Assembly (NCBI GenBank): GCA_035528895.1
Contig: DATKXS010000157.1
Coordinates: forward strand, 1-64,000
From: UBA8522 sp035528895
GTDB taxonomy: Bacteria > Acidobacteriota > Aminicenantia > Aminicenantales > UBA8522
Length of the DNA: 64,000 bases
Direction of reading: 5' to 3'
This document shows positions 17,084 to 26,456 of the stretch, piece after piece. Below the pieces are notes generated by a model, which was given only the letters and a program-made list of their open reading frames with translations, had not been told where the DNA came from and made no database searches. Position 1 is the stretch's first letter; every line of letters begins with the position of its first letter. The position numbers and the translations under genes are program-made.

Positions 17084-18284
17084 TCGGGTGTTTTCTCAGC
17101 CCGGAATGTTTGCTCCGCCGGATGAAGGTCGGAGTCTCATAAGGCTCATACTGCTTCTCCCAGGCCGGCGGCTCCCAGAGAGGCGCTTTCCCGCCCTTCG
17201 GTTCGAACAGGTAGGTCGGCGTATCCGAATCAACCTGGAAAGGGGGAGGGGTTTGCCGCAACGGCCGGGGCAACTCTGCTTCCACCGCGCCCTCTTTCTC
17301 TTTGACCGTCTCGAACCCGGTGGCGATGACCGTCACCTTGACCATCTCCTTCATCGAATTGTCGATGACCGTGCCGAAGATAATGTTGGCCTCGGGATGG
17401 GCCATCCGATGGATGAGCTGCGACGACTTGGAGACTTCGTGGAGGGTCAAATCCTTCCCGCCCGTGATGTTGATGAGCACACCCTTGGCCCCCTCGATCG
17501 AAGTGTCGACGAGCAGCGGGCTGGAGATGGCTTTCTGGGCCGCGTCCATGGCCCGGTTCTCGCCCGAAGCGATCCCGGTCCCCATGAAGGCCATGCCCAT
17601 CCCCTTCATGATGGACTTGACGTCGGCGAAGTCGAGGTTGATGAGCCCCGGCTTGGTGATGAGGTCGCTGATACCCTGGACCGCCTGCCTCAAGATATCG
17701 TCGGCCAGCTTGAAGGCGTCCTGGATGGAGGTATCGAGGTTGACGGTCTGGAGAAGCCTCTCGTTGGGGATGGCGATGACCGTGTCCACGGCGCCCTTCA
17801 GTTCTTTGAGCCCTTCCTCGGCCTGCTTGGCCCTGACTCGGCCTTCGAACTCGAAGGGCAGGGTGACGATGGCGATGGCCAGGATGTCCATCTCCGAAGC
17901 CAGGTTGGCCAGGATCGGTGTGGCGCCCGTTCCCGTTCCGCCGCCCAGGCCGGTCGTCAGGAAGACCATGTCGGCGCCCTGGATGAGCCCGATCAGTCTC
18001 TCGGTATCCTCGACGGCCGCCTGCTTTCCGGTCTCGGGCCGCCCGCCGGAGCCGAGTCCCTTGGTGATCTTGGCGCCGATCTGGAGCTTGGCCTTGGCCC
18101 GGTTGTTGTTCAGGGCTTGGACGTCGGTGTTCACGGCGATGAACTCGACGCCTTCGATCCCCGCCTCGATCATCCGGTTGACGGCGTTGCCGCCGCCGCC
18201 GCCGATGCCGAGGACCCTGATCTTGGCACCCATGGTGTCATCGACCAGATGAAACTTCAGTTTGCTGCTTGACTCGTCGTTCAT
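17070..18284 (-). CDS. ftsZ: Cell division GTPase FtsZ
   Basis: 404 residues; the tubulin-like GTPase that forms the Z ring. The N-terminal GTP-binding domain has IRVLGIGGGGGNAVNRM and the tubulin signature GLGGGTGTGATP; the T7 loop NLDFADVKSIM follows. After a proline-rich linker, the conserved C-terminal peptide ETPTFIRR (binds FtsA) is present, but it is followed by about 13 extra residues (SKHSGLRKHPNDLG) whose codons overlap the start of hutI. FtsZ normally ends soon after this peptide, so the tail may be a local extension. It sits 18 bases downstream of ftsA, the standard dcw order. Confidence 0.97.
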   Translation of the reverse strand: MNDESSSKLKFHLVDDTMGAKIRVLGIGGGGGNAVNRMIEAGIEGVEFIAVNTDVQALNNNRAKAKLQIGAKITKGLGSGGRPETGKQAAVEDTERLIGLIQGADMVFLTTGLGGGTGTGATPILANLASEMDILAIAIVTLPFEFEGRVRAKQAEEGLKELKGAVDTVIAIPNERLLQTVNLDTSIQDAFKLADDILRQAVQGISDLITKPGLINLDFADVKSIMKGMGMAFMGTGIASGENRAMDAAQKAISSPLLVDTSIEGAKGVLINITGGKDLTLHEVSKSSQLIHRMAHPEANIIFGTVIDNSMKEMVKVTVIATGFETVKEKEGAVEAELPRPLRQTPPPFQVDSDTPTYLFEPKGGKAPLWEPPAWEKQYEPYETPTFIRRSKHSGLRKHPNDLG

Positions 18285-18302
18285 TTTGCCTCCTCTCCTT
18301 AC

Positions 18303-19523
18303 TTATTCCTTGAGCCAATCGCGCATCTTGGCCCAGAGTCCTTTCTTTCTATCTCTAGCTGCGCCATGTTCTTGCCATTGGCCGAACCCGTAAAGGATCA
18401 GGCCGACGGCCGTGGCGTAGTCGGGTGTGCTGACCCGGTCGATCAGGCCGCTGACGCCCGCCGGGTCGCCGCGACGCACCGGCAGGTCGAAAATCTCTTC
18501 GGCGACCTCCTCCAGGCCCTCCAGCAGGGCCGTGCCGCCGGTGATGACGATGCCCGAGTTGAGGGACTTTTCGTAGCCCATCCGCCTTATGTCGCCGTCC
18601 ACGAGGCGGAAGATCTCCTCGGCCCGGGGCTGGATAATGTCGGACAGGATCTGCCTGGACAGGATCCGCGGTTTCCGGCCTTTGCCGACCGAGGGGACCT
18701 CGATCGTCTCCTGCTCATCGACCGTGGGAACGGCGACACAGCCGAACTTTTTCTTGATCTTCTCGGCTTCGGGGATCGGTGTCCGCAGGCCGACGGCGAT
18801 GTCGTTGGTGAAATTGTCGCCGCCGATGGGGATAATCGACGTGTACCAGAGGCTGCCGCGTTCGAAGATGGCCACCTCGGTCGTCCCGGCGCCGATGTCG
18901 ATGAGGCCGACGCCCAGCTCTTTCTCGTCGTGGGTTAGAACAGCCGCGGCGGTCGCGATCTGGTTGAGGACGACCTGCTCGATCTCGATCTCGGCCCGCT
19001 CGACACAGGTCCTCAGGTTCTGGACCGAGGTGATAGCCGAGGTGATGATGTGGACATTGACCTCGAGCTTGATGCCGCTCATCCCCAGCGGCGCCTTGAT
19101 CCCGTCCTGCTCGTCAACCACGAATTCCTGGGGGATGACGTGGATGATGTCCCTGTCGGGAGGGATAGAGACCGCCTTGGACTGGTCGATGACCCGGCGG
19201 ATGTCCTCGCGGGTGATCTCCCGGTTCTTGCCGGAAACGGCGATGACGCCGCGGCTGTTGAAGCTCTTGATGTGGGCGCCGGAGATGCCGACGAAGGCGG
19301 AGTCGATCTCGACACCCGCCATGAGCTCGGCCTCTTCCTGGGCCTTCTTGATGGCCGCCGTCGTGGCCTCCAGGTTGACGACCACTCCCTTGCGCAGCCC
19401 CTTGGACTCGGCCGTCCCGATGCCGATCACCTCGACCTTGCGGTCCTCGGTGATCTCACCGATGATGGCGGCGACCTTCTTGGTGCCGATATCCAGCCCG
19501 ACGACGTAGCTGTTCTTGGGCAT
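18303..19523 (-). CDS. ftsA: Cell division protein FtsA
   Basis: 406 residues; actin-like ATPase that tethers FtsZ to the membrane and recruits later division proteins. The N-terminus SYVVGLDIGTKKVAAIIGEI is the phosphate-1 loop of the actin fold; VGLIDIGAGTTEVAIFERG is phosphate-2; SGIVITGGTALLEGL is the adenosine motif. The FtsA-specific 1C domain is present (residues about 85-170). The extreme C-terminus GLWAKMRDWLKE is the amphipathic membrane-targeting helix. The ATG overlaps the ftsQ stop by one base (TAATG) with GAGGTGAAC upstream, so the two are coupled. Confidence 0.97.
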   Translation of the reverse strand: MPKNSYVVGLDIGTKKVAAIIGEITEDRKVEVIGIGTAESKGLRKGVVVNLEATTAAIKKAQEEAELMAGVEIDSAFVGISGAHIKSFNSRGVIAVSGKNREITREDIRRVIDQSKAVSIPPDRDIIHVIPQEFVVDEQDGIKAPLGMSGIKLEVNVHIITSAITSVQNLRTCVERAEIEIEQVVLNQIATAAAVLTHDEKELGVGLIDIGAGTTEVAIFERGSLWYTSIIPIGGDNFTNDIAVGLRTPIPEAEKIKKKFGCVAVPTVDEQETIEVPSVGKGRKPRILSRQILSDIIQPRAEEIFRLVDGDIRRMGYEKSLNSGIVITGGTALLEGLEEVAEEIFDLPVRRGDPAGVSGLIDRVSTPDYATAVGLILYGFGQWQEHGAARDRKKGLWAKMRDWLKE

Positions 19524-20395
19524 TAGTTCACCTCCTCCTGGGTGTTGGGAATGGCCGCCAGCTCCAGCGCCGGGAGCGGCTTGAAAATGATGCGATCGTC
19601 AAACCGCAGGTCCACGTACTCGAGCGGTCCGTTCTGACCCTCCATCTCTTCCAAGTAGGAGCGGATAAAAGAGAGCCTTTCCGAGAAGCGCTCGTCGCCG
19701 AGGATAAAGCGGGTCGTCAGTCCCCGCAGGAAAGCGCTGACGCAGTGGTTCTCGCTCAGGTCCAGCGCTTCCAGCTCCGGGCGTTGCTCCGGCGTCAGAG
19801 CGCTCAGGCATCGCCAGGCCAGGGCGATCTTCTCCCGGTAGCGGTTCTGAAAGAACGACCTGTCGAGAAGCAGCGGGAGGTTGACGTCTTCCCGCGCCGC
19901 CAGACTCTCCAGGCCGACGCCCTCTTCATCGATCATCAGGAAACTCCCTCCGATCTTCAGCAGAGCCACCGGCTCTCTCTCCGTCAGCTCCACCTTCAGG
20001 GAGGACGGGAAGACTTTGCGCAGCCGCGCTTCCTTGACCCAGCGGTGCGACTCGAGCCGGTCCTGGAGGGCTCTGATATCGAGAAGCAGCAGGTTGCCGA
20101 ACTTCGAAGAGTCGAGGAGCGCCCGGATGTCCCGGCCGACAAAATCGCGCCGGCAGACGACCTCGATCTTCTTGACCGCGAAATCGTCGCAGCTGACGAG
20201 GTAGAGGTATCCCTTTGTCAGGCCGAAAAAGAAGCCGGCGAGAACGACGAAAAAGAGGACGATGTGTCTCGACCGGACGGTCAGCTTCCGCTGGACTTTC
20301 TTGACCGGCGCCTTGGCCCGGCTGCGCTTGAATTCAAGCGGCTCCCCGTAGGCGGCGAGGGCGCGGTGCTTGAGCGAGGCGTTGAGGATGGCCAT
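19523..20395 (-). CDS. ftsQ: Cell division protein FtsQ
   Basis: 290 residues. A basic cytoplasmic tail (about 1-45, many K/R), one transmembrane helix (HIVLFFVVLAGFFFGL, near 46-62), then a POTRA domain starting FAVKKIEVVCRRDF and including WVKEARLRKVFPSSLKVELT and EREPVALLK, then the beta domain. This is the FtsQ/DivIB layout: a periplasmic scaffold that binds FtsB and FtsL in the divisome. Its ATG lies two bases from the murC stop and its stop overlaps the ftsA start, within the cell-wall operon. Confidence 0.93.
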   Translation of the reverse strand: MAILNASLKHRALAAYGEPLEFKRSRAKAPVKKVQRKLTVRSRHIVLFFVVLAGFFFGLTKGYLYLVSCDDFAVKKIEVVCRRDFVGRDIRALLDSSKFGNLLLLDIRALQDRLESHRWVKEARLRKVFPSSLKVELTEREPVALLKIGGSFLMIDEEGVGLESLAAREDVNLPLLLDRSFFQNRYREKIALAWRCLSALTPEQRPELEALDLSENHCVSAFLRGLTTRFILGDERFSERLSFIRSYLEEMEGQNGPLEYVDLRFDDRIIFKPLPALELAAIPNTQEEVN

Positions 20396-20397
20396 GG

Positions 20398-21786
20398 TCA
20401 GCGCTTTTCCTCCAGGGCGGCGATGATCTCGGGAACCGTCTTGGTGATGTTGCCCGCGCCTTGAGCCAGGATGATGTCTCCCGGCCGGGCCAGCCGCTTG
20501 AGGAGACGCGGCACTTTCTTGAGGTTGGGTTCGAAATGGACATCCCTGTGGCCGAACCGTCGGATCTCCTCATAAAGCGCCTGGCCGGTGATCCCGGCGA
20601 GGGGCGCTTCGCCGGCCGGATAGACCTCGGTCACGACCAGGACGTCCGCCTGGTTGAAGGCGGTGGCGAAACTGTCCATGAGCAGCGACAGCCGGGTGTA
20701 ACGGTGCGGCTGGAAGACGACGATCAGGCGGCGCGCGAAGCCGCGCTTGGCCGCGTCCAGGGTGGCCCGGATCTCGGTCGGATGATGGCCGTAGTCCTCG
20801 ATGATCATGATGTCGTCGACCTTTTTCTTCAGCTCGAACCGCCGGCCTGTCCCGGTATAGCTCTCCATCGCCCGGAGGATGACCTTCGGCGGGATGTCCA
20901 GGTCGAGCCCTGCGGCGACGGCGGCCATGGCGTTGGAGATGTTGTGCTTGCCCGGGACCTGGAGTTTCAGCGCCCCGAGCTTTTTCCCCTTGTAGTAGAG
21001 CGCCGAAGTGCTCCGGAACTCGGCGAAGCTGTGGTCGCGGGCGAAAACGTCCGCCTGGGTGGAGAAGCCGTAGGAAATGAGCCGGCGCTCGAGCTGGGGA
21101 ATGAGGCTCTGCAGGTTCGGGTCGTCGAGACAGAGGATGATCGGGCAGTAGAAGGGGACCTTGTTGGCGAAGTTGACGAAGGTCCTCTTGATCTCCTCGA
21201 CGGTCTGGTACTGGTCGAGATGTTCGTCGTCGATATTGGTCAGGACGGCGATGAACGGCGAGAGGTAGAGGAAGGAGCGGTCGCTTTCGTCGGCCTCGGC
21301 GACGATGAAATCGCCCGCCCCGAGCTTGGCGTTGGCGCCGACGGTATTCAGCCGGCCGCCGACGATGATGGTGGGGTCGAACCCGCCGTGCTCGAGGACG
21401 AGGGCGATCATCGAGGTCGTCGTGGTCTTGCCGTGGGAACCGGCCACGGCGATACCGTACTTCATCCGCATCAGTTCGGCCAGCATCTCGGCCCGGGGGA
21501 TCACCGGGATCTTGAGCCGGCGGGCCTCCTGGACCTCGACGTTGTCCTCCTTGACGGCCGAGGAGATGACGGCCACGTCCGCCCCGTGCACCCGTTCCCC
21601 CCGGTGGCCCTTATGCACCCGGGCCCCGAGGTCGGCCAGCCGGCGGGTGACATCGGTCGTCTGGAGGTCGGTCCCCGAGACCCTGTAGCCGAGGTTGATG
21701 AGCACTTCGGCGATACCGCTCATGCCCGTCCCGCCGATGCCGATCATGTGGATGTGCTTGAGCTTACGGTATATTGACTTGACCAC
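20398..21786 (-). CDS. murC: UDP-N-acetylmuramate--L-alanine ligase
   Basis: 462 residues; adds L-alanine to UDP-MurNAc, the first amino-acid step of the peptidoglycan precursor. Rossmann-like N-terminus HMIGIGGTGMSGIAEVLINL; ATP-binding loop GSHGKTTTTSM; ligase motifs EADESDRSFLYL and EDYGHHPTEIRATLDAAK near residue 340. Start is GTG with AGGAGG three bases upstream of the spacer. Usual neighbours murB and ddl, which often sit between murC and ftsQ, are missing here; ftsQ follows after two bases. Confidence 0.97.
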   Translation of the reverse strand: MVKSIYRKLKHIHMIGIGGTGMSGIAEVLINLGYRVSGTDLQTTDVTRRLADLGARVHKGHRGERVHGADVAVISSAVKEDNVEVQEARRLKIPVIPRAEMLAELMRMKYGIAVAGSHGKTTTTSMIALVLEHGGFDPTIIVGGRLNTVGANAKLGAGDFIVAEADESDRSFLYLSPFIAVLTNIDDEHLDQYQTVEEIKRTFVNFANKVPFYCPIILCLDDPNLQSLIPQLERRLISYGFSTQADVFARDHSFAEFRSTSALYYKGKKLGALKLQVPGKHNISNAMAAVAAGLDLDIPPKVILRAMESYTGTGRRFELKKKVDDIMIIEDYGHHPTEIRATLDAAKRGFARRLIVVFQPHRYTRLSLLMDSFATAFNQADVLVVTEVYPAGEAPLAGITGQALYEEIRRFGHRDVHFEPNLKKVPRLLKRLARPGDIILAQGAGNITKTVPEIIAALEEKR

Positions 21787-21795
21787 ATCGGCCTC

Positions 21796-22881
21796 CTATG
21801 CCTTCTCCTCCAGGAGCTCGAAACACAGCTCCGCGATCCGTCCGGCCGGGTCCTCGGACCTCAGGATGGCCAAGTTTTTCTCCATGGCGGTGATCCTTCC
21901 GGGGTGATCCAGATAGTAAAGAATCCGGTTCGCCAGAAACCCGGGAGTGAGCTCTTTTTCCAGGATCACTTCGGCGCCGTCCACCCGCGCCAGCTCTCCG
22001 GCGTTCTTGGCCTGATGATCTTCCGAGGCCAGGGCGAACGGGACGAGCACGGCCGCCTTCCGGGCCACGATGAGCTCGGCGATGGTCGTGGCGCCGGCCC
22101 GGCCGATGACCAGGTCGGATTTTTCAAAATAGCCGGCCATGTCATGAAAGAAAGGGGCGACCTCGGCATCCGGAAAACCGTTCTGAACATAGCCCTCCTT
22201 GACCTTTTTGAAATCGGCCTCTCCCGTCTGGTGGAAGATGCGCAGCCGGCCTTTTTCGGCCGCGAGCAGGGGCAGGGCCGCGACCATGGTCTCGTTGAGG
22301 ACGCGGGAGCCCTGGCTCCCTCCGAATACCAGGAGGGTGAGCGTCGCGGTCCGGGGCTTCGGCCGGATGCGGTGGAATTCCTCCCGGACGGGATTGCCCA
22401 GGAAAACCGCCTTTCCCTTGAAGTGGTCCAGAGAATTCTCGAAAGCGACCACCGCCTTTCGCACCCAATGGATGAGCAGACGGTTGGTGAACCCCGGTGT
22501 GAGGTTCTGCTCGAGGATCAGGGTGGGGATCCCGAGCAACGCGGCCGCGAGGACGACCGGCCCGGAGCTATATCCGCCGACACCGATGACCAGGCCGGGC
22601 TTAAGACGCACGAGGAGGGCCAGCGACCGGAAGAACGTGAAGGGAAGACAGACCATCGTTTTCAGGCCCTTCAGGCCGCGTCCTTTGATCCCTTCTATCC
22701 TCATCGGGATGAAATGGGCGCCGTATTTTTCCATGAGGGCTTTTTCGATGGGGCGTTGACCGCCGATGAAGGTCAGGTGGATGGCGGAATCTTTCTCCTG
22801 CAGCTTCCGGCCGACGGCCAGGGCGGGGTAGAGATGGCCTCCCGTCCCGCCACCGCTGATAACGACCCTTCGTGCCCTCAT
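21796..22881 (-). CDS. murG: UDP-GlcNAc--lipid I N-acetylglucosaminyltransferase
   Basis: 361 residues; makes lipid II from lipid I at the inner face of the membrane. Clear MurG motifs: VVISGGGTGGHLYPALAVG at the N-terminus, VIGVGGYSSGPVVLAA, LILEQNLTPGFTNR, LLVFGGSQGSRVLNE and the donor-site SDLVIGRAGATTIAEL. The start ATG at 22881 overlaps the ftsW stop by four bases (ATGA), as expected for coupled genes. A longer in-frame open frame reaching 23574 is only the shadow of ftsW. Nine bases separate it from murC. Confidence 0.96.
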   Translation of the reverse strand: MRARRVVISGGGTGGHLYPALAVGRKLQEKDSAIHLTFIGGQRPIEKALMEKYGAHFIPMRIEGIKGRGLKGLKTMVCLPFTFFRSLALLVRLKPGLVIGVGGYSSGPVVLAAALLGIPTLILEQNLTPGFTNRLLIHWVRKAVVAFENSLDHFKGKAVFLGNPVREEFHRIRPKPRTATLTLLVFGGSQGSRVLNETMVAALPLLAAEKGRLRIFHQTGEADFKKVKEGYVQNGFPDAEVAPFFHDMAGYFEKSDLVIGRAGATTIAELIVARKAAVLVPFALASEDHQAKNAGELARVDGAEVILEKELTPGFLANRILYYLDHPGRITAMEKNLAILRSEDPAGRIAELCFELLEEKA

Positions 22882-23990
22882 CTTCTCGTAACCGTTGTTC
22901 CTTTCCGCTGGGAGATGTTCAGGATGATTCCGATAGCCGCCAGGGTGCAGACCAGGGAGGATCGGCCGAAGCTGATCAGGGGAAGGGGAACTCCCTTGGC
23001 CGGTCCCATCCCCAGGACCACGGTGATGTTCAGAAGAGCCTGGACGCAGATGATGAGAGTCAACCCGACGGCCGCAAGCTGGCCGGCCGACGTCGGGGCC
23101 CGGGCCCCGATGACCAGTCCTCTCCAGAGGAAGGCGAGAAAAAGGAGGAGGATGGTCATGGTCCCAAGGAGTCCAAATTCCTCTCCCAGGATGGCATAGA
23201 TGAAGTCCGTATGCGCATAGGGAAGGAAATAGAGCTTCTGCCGGCTCTCGCCCAGACTGACGCCGAGGAGCCCGCCCGAGCCCACGGCGAGCTTGGATTG
23301 ATAGGGCTGGAAGCCCTTCCCCATGATGTCTTTGTCCGGCGACATGAAGCTGGTAATCCTCTCGACCCGGTAGCTGGCCGAAAAGAGATAGACGGCGAAC
23401 ACGATCCCGGCCGCCGCGCCCAATACGGCCAGATTGCGGAGCTTGACTCCCCCGAGATAGAGCATCAGGCCGCCGCTGGCGAAGATGAGCAGGGCCGTCC
23501 CGTAGTCCGGTTCCTTGATGATCAGCAGCGTGACCAGGGCCATGACCGCGATGGGGAATATCAGGACCCGCCATTCGTCGAGCCGGTCCTTTTTCCGCTC
23601 CAGGAAGTGGGCGAGAAAGAGGACCAGGCTGATCTTGGCCAGCTCCGAGGGCTGGAAGCGGATGCCGAAAAAAGTGATCCAGCGGTTGACCCGGGCGATC
23701 GACGGCATGACGAAACAGGCGGCGAGAAGGGAAACCGACAGGATCAGGAGCGCGTAGACGATGACGGTATTCTGGTAGAAAGGCTTCCGGACGGTGAGGA
23801 TAAAGACAACGAGCGCCATCCCTACCGCCGCGCCGATGACCTGTTGGATGAAGAAATGGAGATATTGGTTATACTTTTCGCTCGCTAAGTTGGCCGAAGA
23901 GCTGAAGACCATGATGAATCCAACGGCCAGGAGGATAACGGTGATCACAAAGAGCGCCTTGTCGAAGCCGTAGGATCTGAATATCTCCAT
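22878..23990 (-). CDS. ftsW: Lipid II polymerase of the divisome (FtsW)
   Basis: 370 residues, about ten membrane helices, SEDS family. Septal peptidoglycan glycosyltransferase acting with FtsI. Hallmarks: NRWITFFGIRFQPSELAKI, IKEPDYGTALLI, GKGFQPYQSKLAVGSGGL, FIYAILGEEFGLLG, and the C-terminal PLPLISFGRSSLV. In most SEDS proteins this last motif is PFISYGGSS; here the first Gly of GGSS is Arg and Tyr is Phe. Placement between murD and murG argues for FtsW rather than RodA. It starts three bases after murD. Confidence 0.94.
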   Translation of the reverse strand: MEIFRSYGFDKALFVITVILLAVGFIMVFSSSANLASEKYNQYLHFFIQQVIGAAVGMALVVFILTVRKPFYQNTVIVYALLILSVSLLAACFVMPSIARVNRWITFFGIRFQPSELAKISLVLFLAHFLERKKDRLDEWRVLIFPIAVMALVTLLIIKEPDYGTALLIFASGGLMLYLGGVKLRNLAVLGAAAGIVFAVYLFSASYRVERITSFMSPDKDIMGKGFQPYQSKLAVGSGGLLGVSLGESRQKLYFLPYAHTDFIYAILGEEFGLLGTMTILLLFLAFLWRGLVIGARAPTSAGQLAAVGLTLIICVQALLNITVVLGMGPAKGVPLPLISFGRSSLVCTLAAIGIILNISQRKGTTVTRR

Positions 23991-23993
23991 CGT

Positions 23994-25364
23994 CTATGCC
24001 TTTGTTCCTTGGAGGGAATCTTTGAGCTTCCGGACCTCCCGTTTGAAGGCGCGTCCCCTAGCTTCGAAATTCTTGAACATGTCGAAGCTCGTGCAGGCCG
24101 GTGCCAGGAGGACGATCTCTCCCCGCCCGGCGGCCACGAAAGCTAGACGCGTAGCTTCAGGCAATGACCGCGCTTCGGCCAATGGCACAACACCCCGCAG
24201 CGCCGCCGCGATCTTCGCCTTGGACTCGCCCAGGAGGATAACTCGCTTGACGACCCTTCTTGCCGGCCGGCGGAGGAGCCGAAAATCGGCCCCCTTGTCC
24301 CGTCCTCCCAGGATGAGGACGATCTTCCGGTCGTAACTCTGGAGCGCCTTGACCGTGGCATCGACCGTGGTCGCCTTGGAATCATTGATGAAATCGACAC
24401 CGCGCAGCGAAAGGACGCGCTCGAGGCGATGTTCGAGACCGGAGAAGGTCCGGATCGAGGAACGCATCGTCCGCATCCCTGCGCCCAGGATCCATCCGAC
24501 AAGTGCCGCCGCCATGACGTTCTCCAGGTTGTGAAGGCCGGGGAGAGGGATTTCGGTCGACCTCATGAGCCTTTCTTCCTTTTCTCCATCCCGCAATATG
24601 ATCCAGTCGTCCCGGAGGAAGCATCCCCGGCGGACCTCCCGGCGGCGGCTGAAAAGGTAAATTCGAGCCGGGATATCGCGCGCCAATCCGCCGACCAGCG
24701 GATCGTCGGCGTTGAGGACGGCGATATCGCCCGGGCCCTGGGCCAGGACCAGCCTCTTCTTGGCGCCGAAGTACTCCTCGAACGTCCCGTGCCAATCTAG
24801 GTGGTTCATGGAGATGTTGAGGAACACCGAAACGGCCGCTCTGAACGTGTCGGTGTGCGCGAGCTGGAAGCTCGAGATCTCGGTGACATAGACATGGTGG
24901 TCCCGGCTCCTCTCGACAAAAGAGATCAGGGGAGTGCCGATATTTCCCGCCAGGTAGGAATGGAGCCCGGCCTCCTTGAGGATCTTGTGGGCCAGGGTCG
25001 CGGTCGTCGATTTGCCGTTCGTGCCGGTGATTCCGACGATCTTTCCCTTGAGGAAGCGGGCGGCCAGCTCGATCTCCGATAGCACTCGGACACCTGCTTT
25101 TTCGGCCGCCTTGATCTCGGGCAGGGCGGCTGCTCCCGGGCTGGGGATGATGATGTCGGCTTTGAGGAAGGTCAACGGAAGGTGCCGGCCGGTCTCGAAG
25201 AGGACGTTCCTGCCCTTCCACAGCGCAACCTTCCGGCCCAGATTTTTTTCTTCCCGGATCTCGCTGATCGTCACCCGGGCGCCCCGGCGGACCAGGAAAC
25301 CGGCCAGAGCTTTTCCCGTCTTCCCGAAACCGACGATCAGCACGTTCTTTCCCGCGATATTCAT
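23994..25364 (-). CDS. murD: UDP-MurNAc-L-alanine--D-glutamate ligase
   Basis: 456 residues; adds D-glutamate to the muropeptide precursor. N-terminal VLIVGFGKTGKALAGFLVRR, ATP loop GITGTNGKSTTATL, Mur-ligase motif NISMNHLDWHGTFEEYF, and the C-terminal domain FINDSKATTVDATVKAL with LILGGRDKGADF are all present. The end LLAPACTSFDMFKNFEARG is the standard MurD closing motif. It starts with ATG two bases after mraY and is followed by ftsW, the common order. Confidence 0.97.
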   Translation of the reverse strand: MNIAGKNVLIVGFGKTGKALAGFLVRRGARVTISEIREEKNLGRKVALWKGRNVLFETGRHLPLTFLKADIIIPSPGAAALPEIKAAEKAGVRVLSEIELAARFLKGKIVGITGTNGKSTTATLAHKILKEAGLHSYLAGNIGTPLISFVERSRDHHVYVTEISSFQLAHTDTFRAAVSVFLNISMNHLDWHGTFEEYFGAKKRLVLAQGPGDIAVLNADDPLVGGLARDIPARIYLFSRRREVRRGCFLRDDWIILRDGEKEERLMRSTEIPLPGLHNLENVMAAALVGWILGAGMRTMRSSIRTFSGLEHRLERVLSLRGVDFINDSKATTVDATVKALQSYDRKIVLILGGRDKGADFRLLRRPARRVVKRVILLGESKAKIAAALRGVVPLAEARSLPEATRLAFVAAGRGEIVLLAPACTSFDMFKNFEARGRAFKREVRKLKDSLQGTKA

Positions 25365-25366
25365 TC

Positions 25367-26455
25367 CTATCTCAATTTCAGAGTGGCCAGACTGAAAAGC
25401 GCGAAGATGATCCCCAGGATCCAGAACCTAATCACGACCTGTTCCTCATGCCAACCGGCGAGCTCGAAGTGATGATGCAGGGGAGCCATCTTGAAGACGC
25501 GTTTGCCCCCCGAGATCCGGAAGTACCCCATCTGGAGAAGGACGGATACCGCCTCCAGGATGAACACTCCGGCGACCGTGAAGAGGAGGAATTCCTGCTT
25601 GATCAGGATGGCGATGACGGCCAGCGTCGCGCCCAGGGAAAGTGCGCCCACGTCCCCCATGAAGATCTGGGCCGGATGGCAGTTGAACCAGAGAAAGGCC
25701 AGGCAGGCGCCGGAGAGTGCGCCGGCAAAGACGGTCAACTCGGCCGCCTGGGCGACATAAGCGATGTTCAGATAGCCCGAATAGTTGACATGGCCGGCGA
25801 TGTAGGTCAAGGCCGTGAGGGCCGTGGCGCTGATGAAGGTCAGCCCGATGGCCAGGCCGTCCAACCCGTCGGCCAGGTTCACGGCGTTCGACGACCCCAC
25901 CAGAATGAAGACGATCCAGGGCAGGTAGAGCCAGCCCAGGTAAGGGACCCACTTCTTGAAAAAGGGGAAGCTCAGGTTGAGGCTGAAGCCGTCGGTCAAC
26001 CCGATATAGACGAGCGCCAGGCCGATCGTTCCGGCCAGGGTGAATTGAAGGAGAAGCTTGGTCCGGCCCTTGAGTCCCAGGGACCGGCGCTTCTTGAATT
26101 TCAGGTAATCGTCCCAGAACCCGATGCCGCCGAAGCCGAGGATCGTGATCATCCCCATCCAGACATAGGCATTGTTCAGGTTTCCCCAGAGAAGCGTGGG
26201 GATGAGGGTTGAGCCGATGATCAAGATACCGCCCATGGAGGGCGTCCCTTTCTTGGCCAGGTGAGACTGCGGGCCGTCCGGACGGATCTCCTGCCCGATC
26301 TGATGTTTCCTCATCATCCGGATGAGCCAGGGGCCGAGGAGGAAGCTGACGAAGAGGGCGGTGATTCCGGCCAATGCGGTGCGGACGGTGATGTAGCGAA
26401 ACACGTTGAAAAAGGAGACATATTCACGAAGCGGGACGAGGAGCCAGTACAACAC
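25367..26455 (-). CDS. mraY: Phospho-MurNAc-pentapeptide translocase
   Basis: 362 residues, about ten transmembrane helices; transfers phospho-MurNAc-pentapeptide to undecaprenyl phosphate to give lipid I. Conserved motifs: KKGTPSMGGILII, GFWDDYLKF, NAVNLADGLDGLAIG with the catalytic aspartates, NCHPAQIFMGDVGALSLG, and APLHHHFELAGWHEEQVVIR near the C-terminus. The start codon is GTG, one base after the murF stop, with AAGGAG inside the murF end. Confidence 0.97.
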   Translation of the reverse strand: MLYWLLVPLREYVSFFNVFRYITVRTALAGITALFVSFLLGPWLIRMMRKHQIGQEIRPDGPQSHLAKKGTPSMGGILIIGSTLIPTLLWGNLNNAYVWMGMITILGFGGIGFWDDYLKFKKRRSLGLKGRTKLLLQFTLAGTIGLALVYIGLTDGFSLNLSFPFFKKWVPYLGWLYLPWIVFILVGSSNAVNLADGLDGLAIGLTFISATALTALTYIAGHVNYSGYLNIAYVAQAAELTVFAGALSGACLAFLWFNCHPAQIFMGDVGALSLGATLAVIAILIKQEFLLFTVAGVFILEAVSVLLQMGYFRISGGKRVFKMAPLHHHFELAGWHEEQVVIRFWILGIIFALFSLATLKLR

Positions 26456-26456
26456 C

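Noticed and set aside
21796..23574. A 592-residue open frame covering murG and extending upstream
   Set aside because: The part upstream of 22881 is ftsW read in another frame; MurG motifs and an ATGA overlap place the start at 22881.
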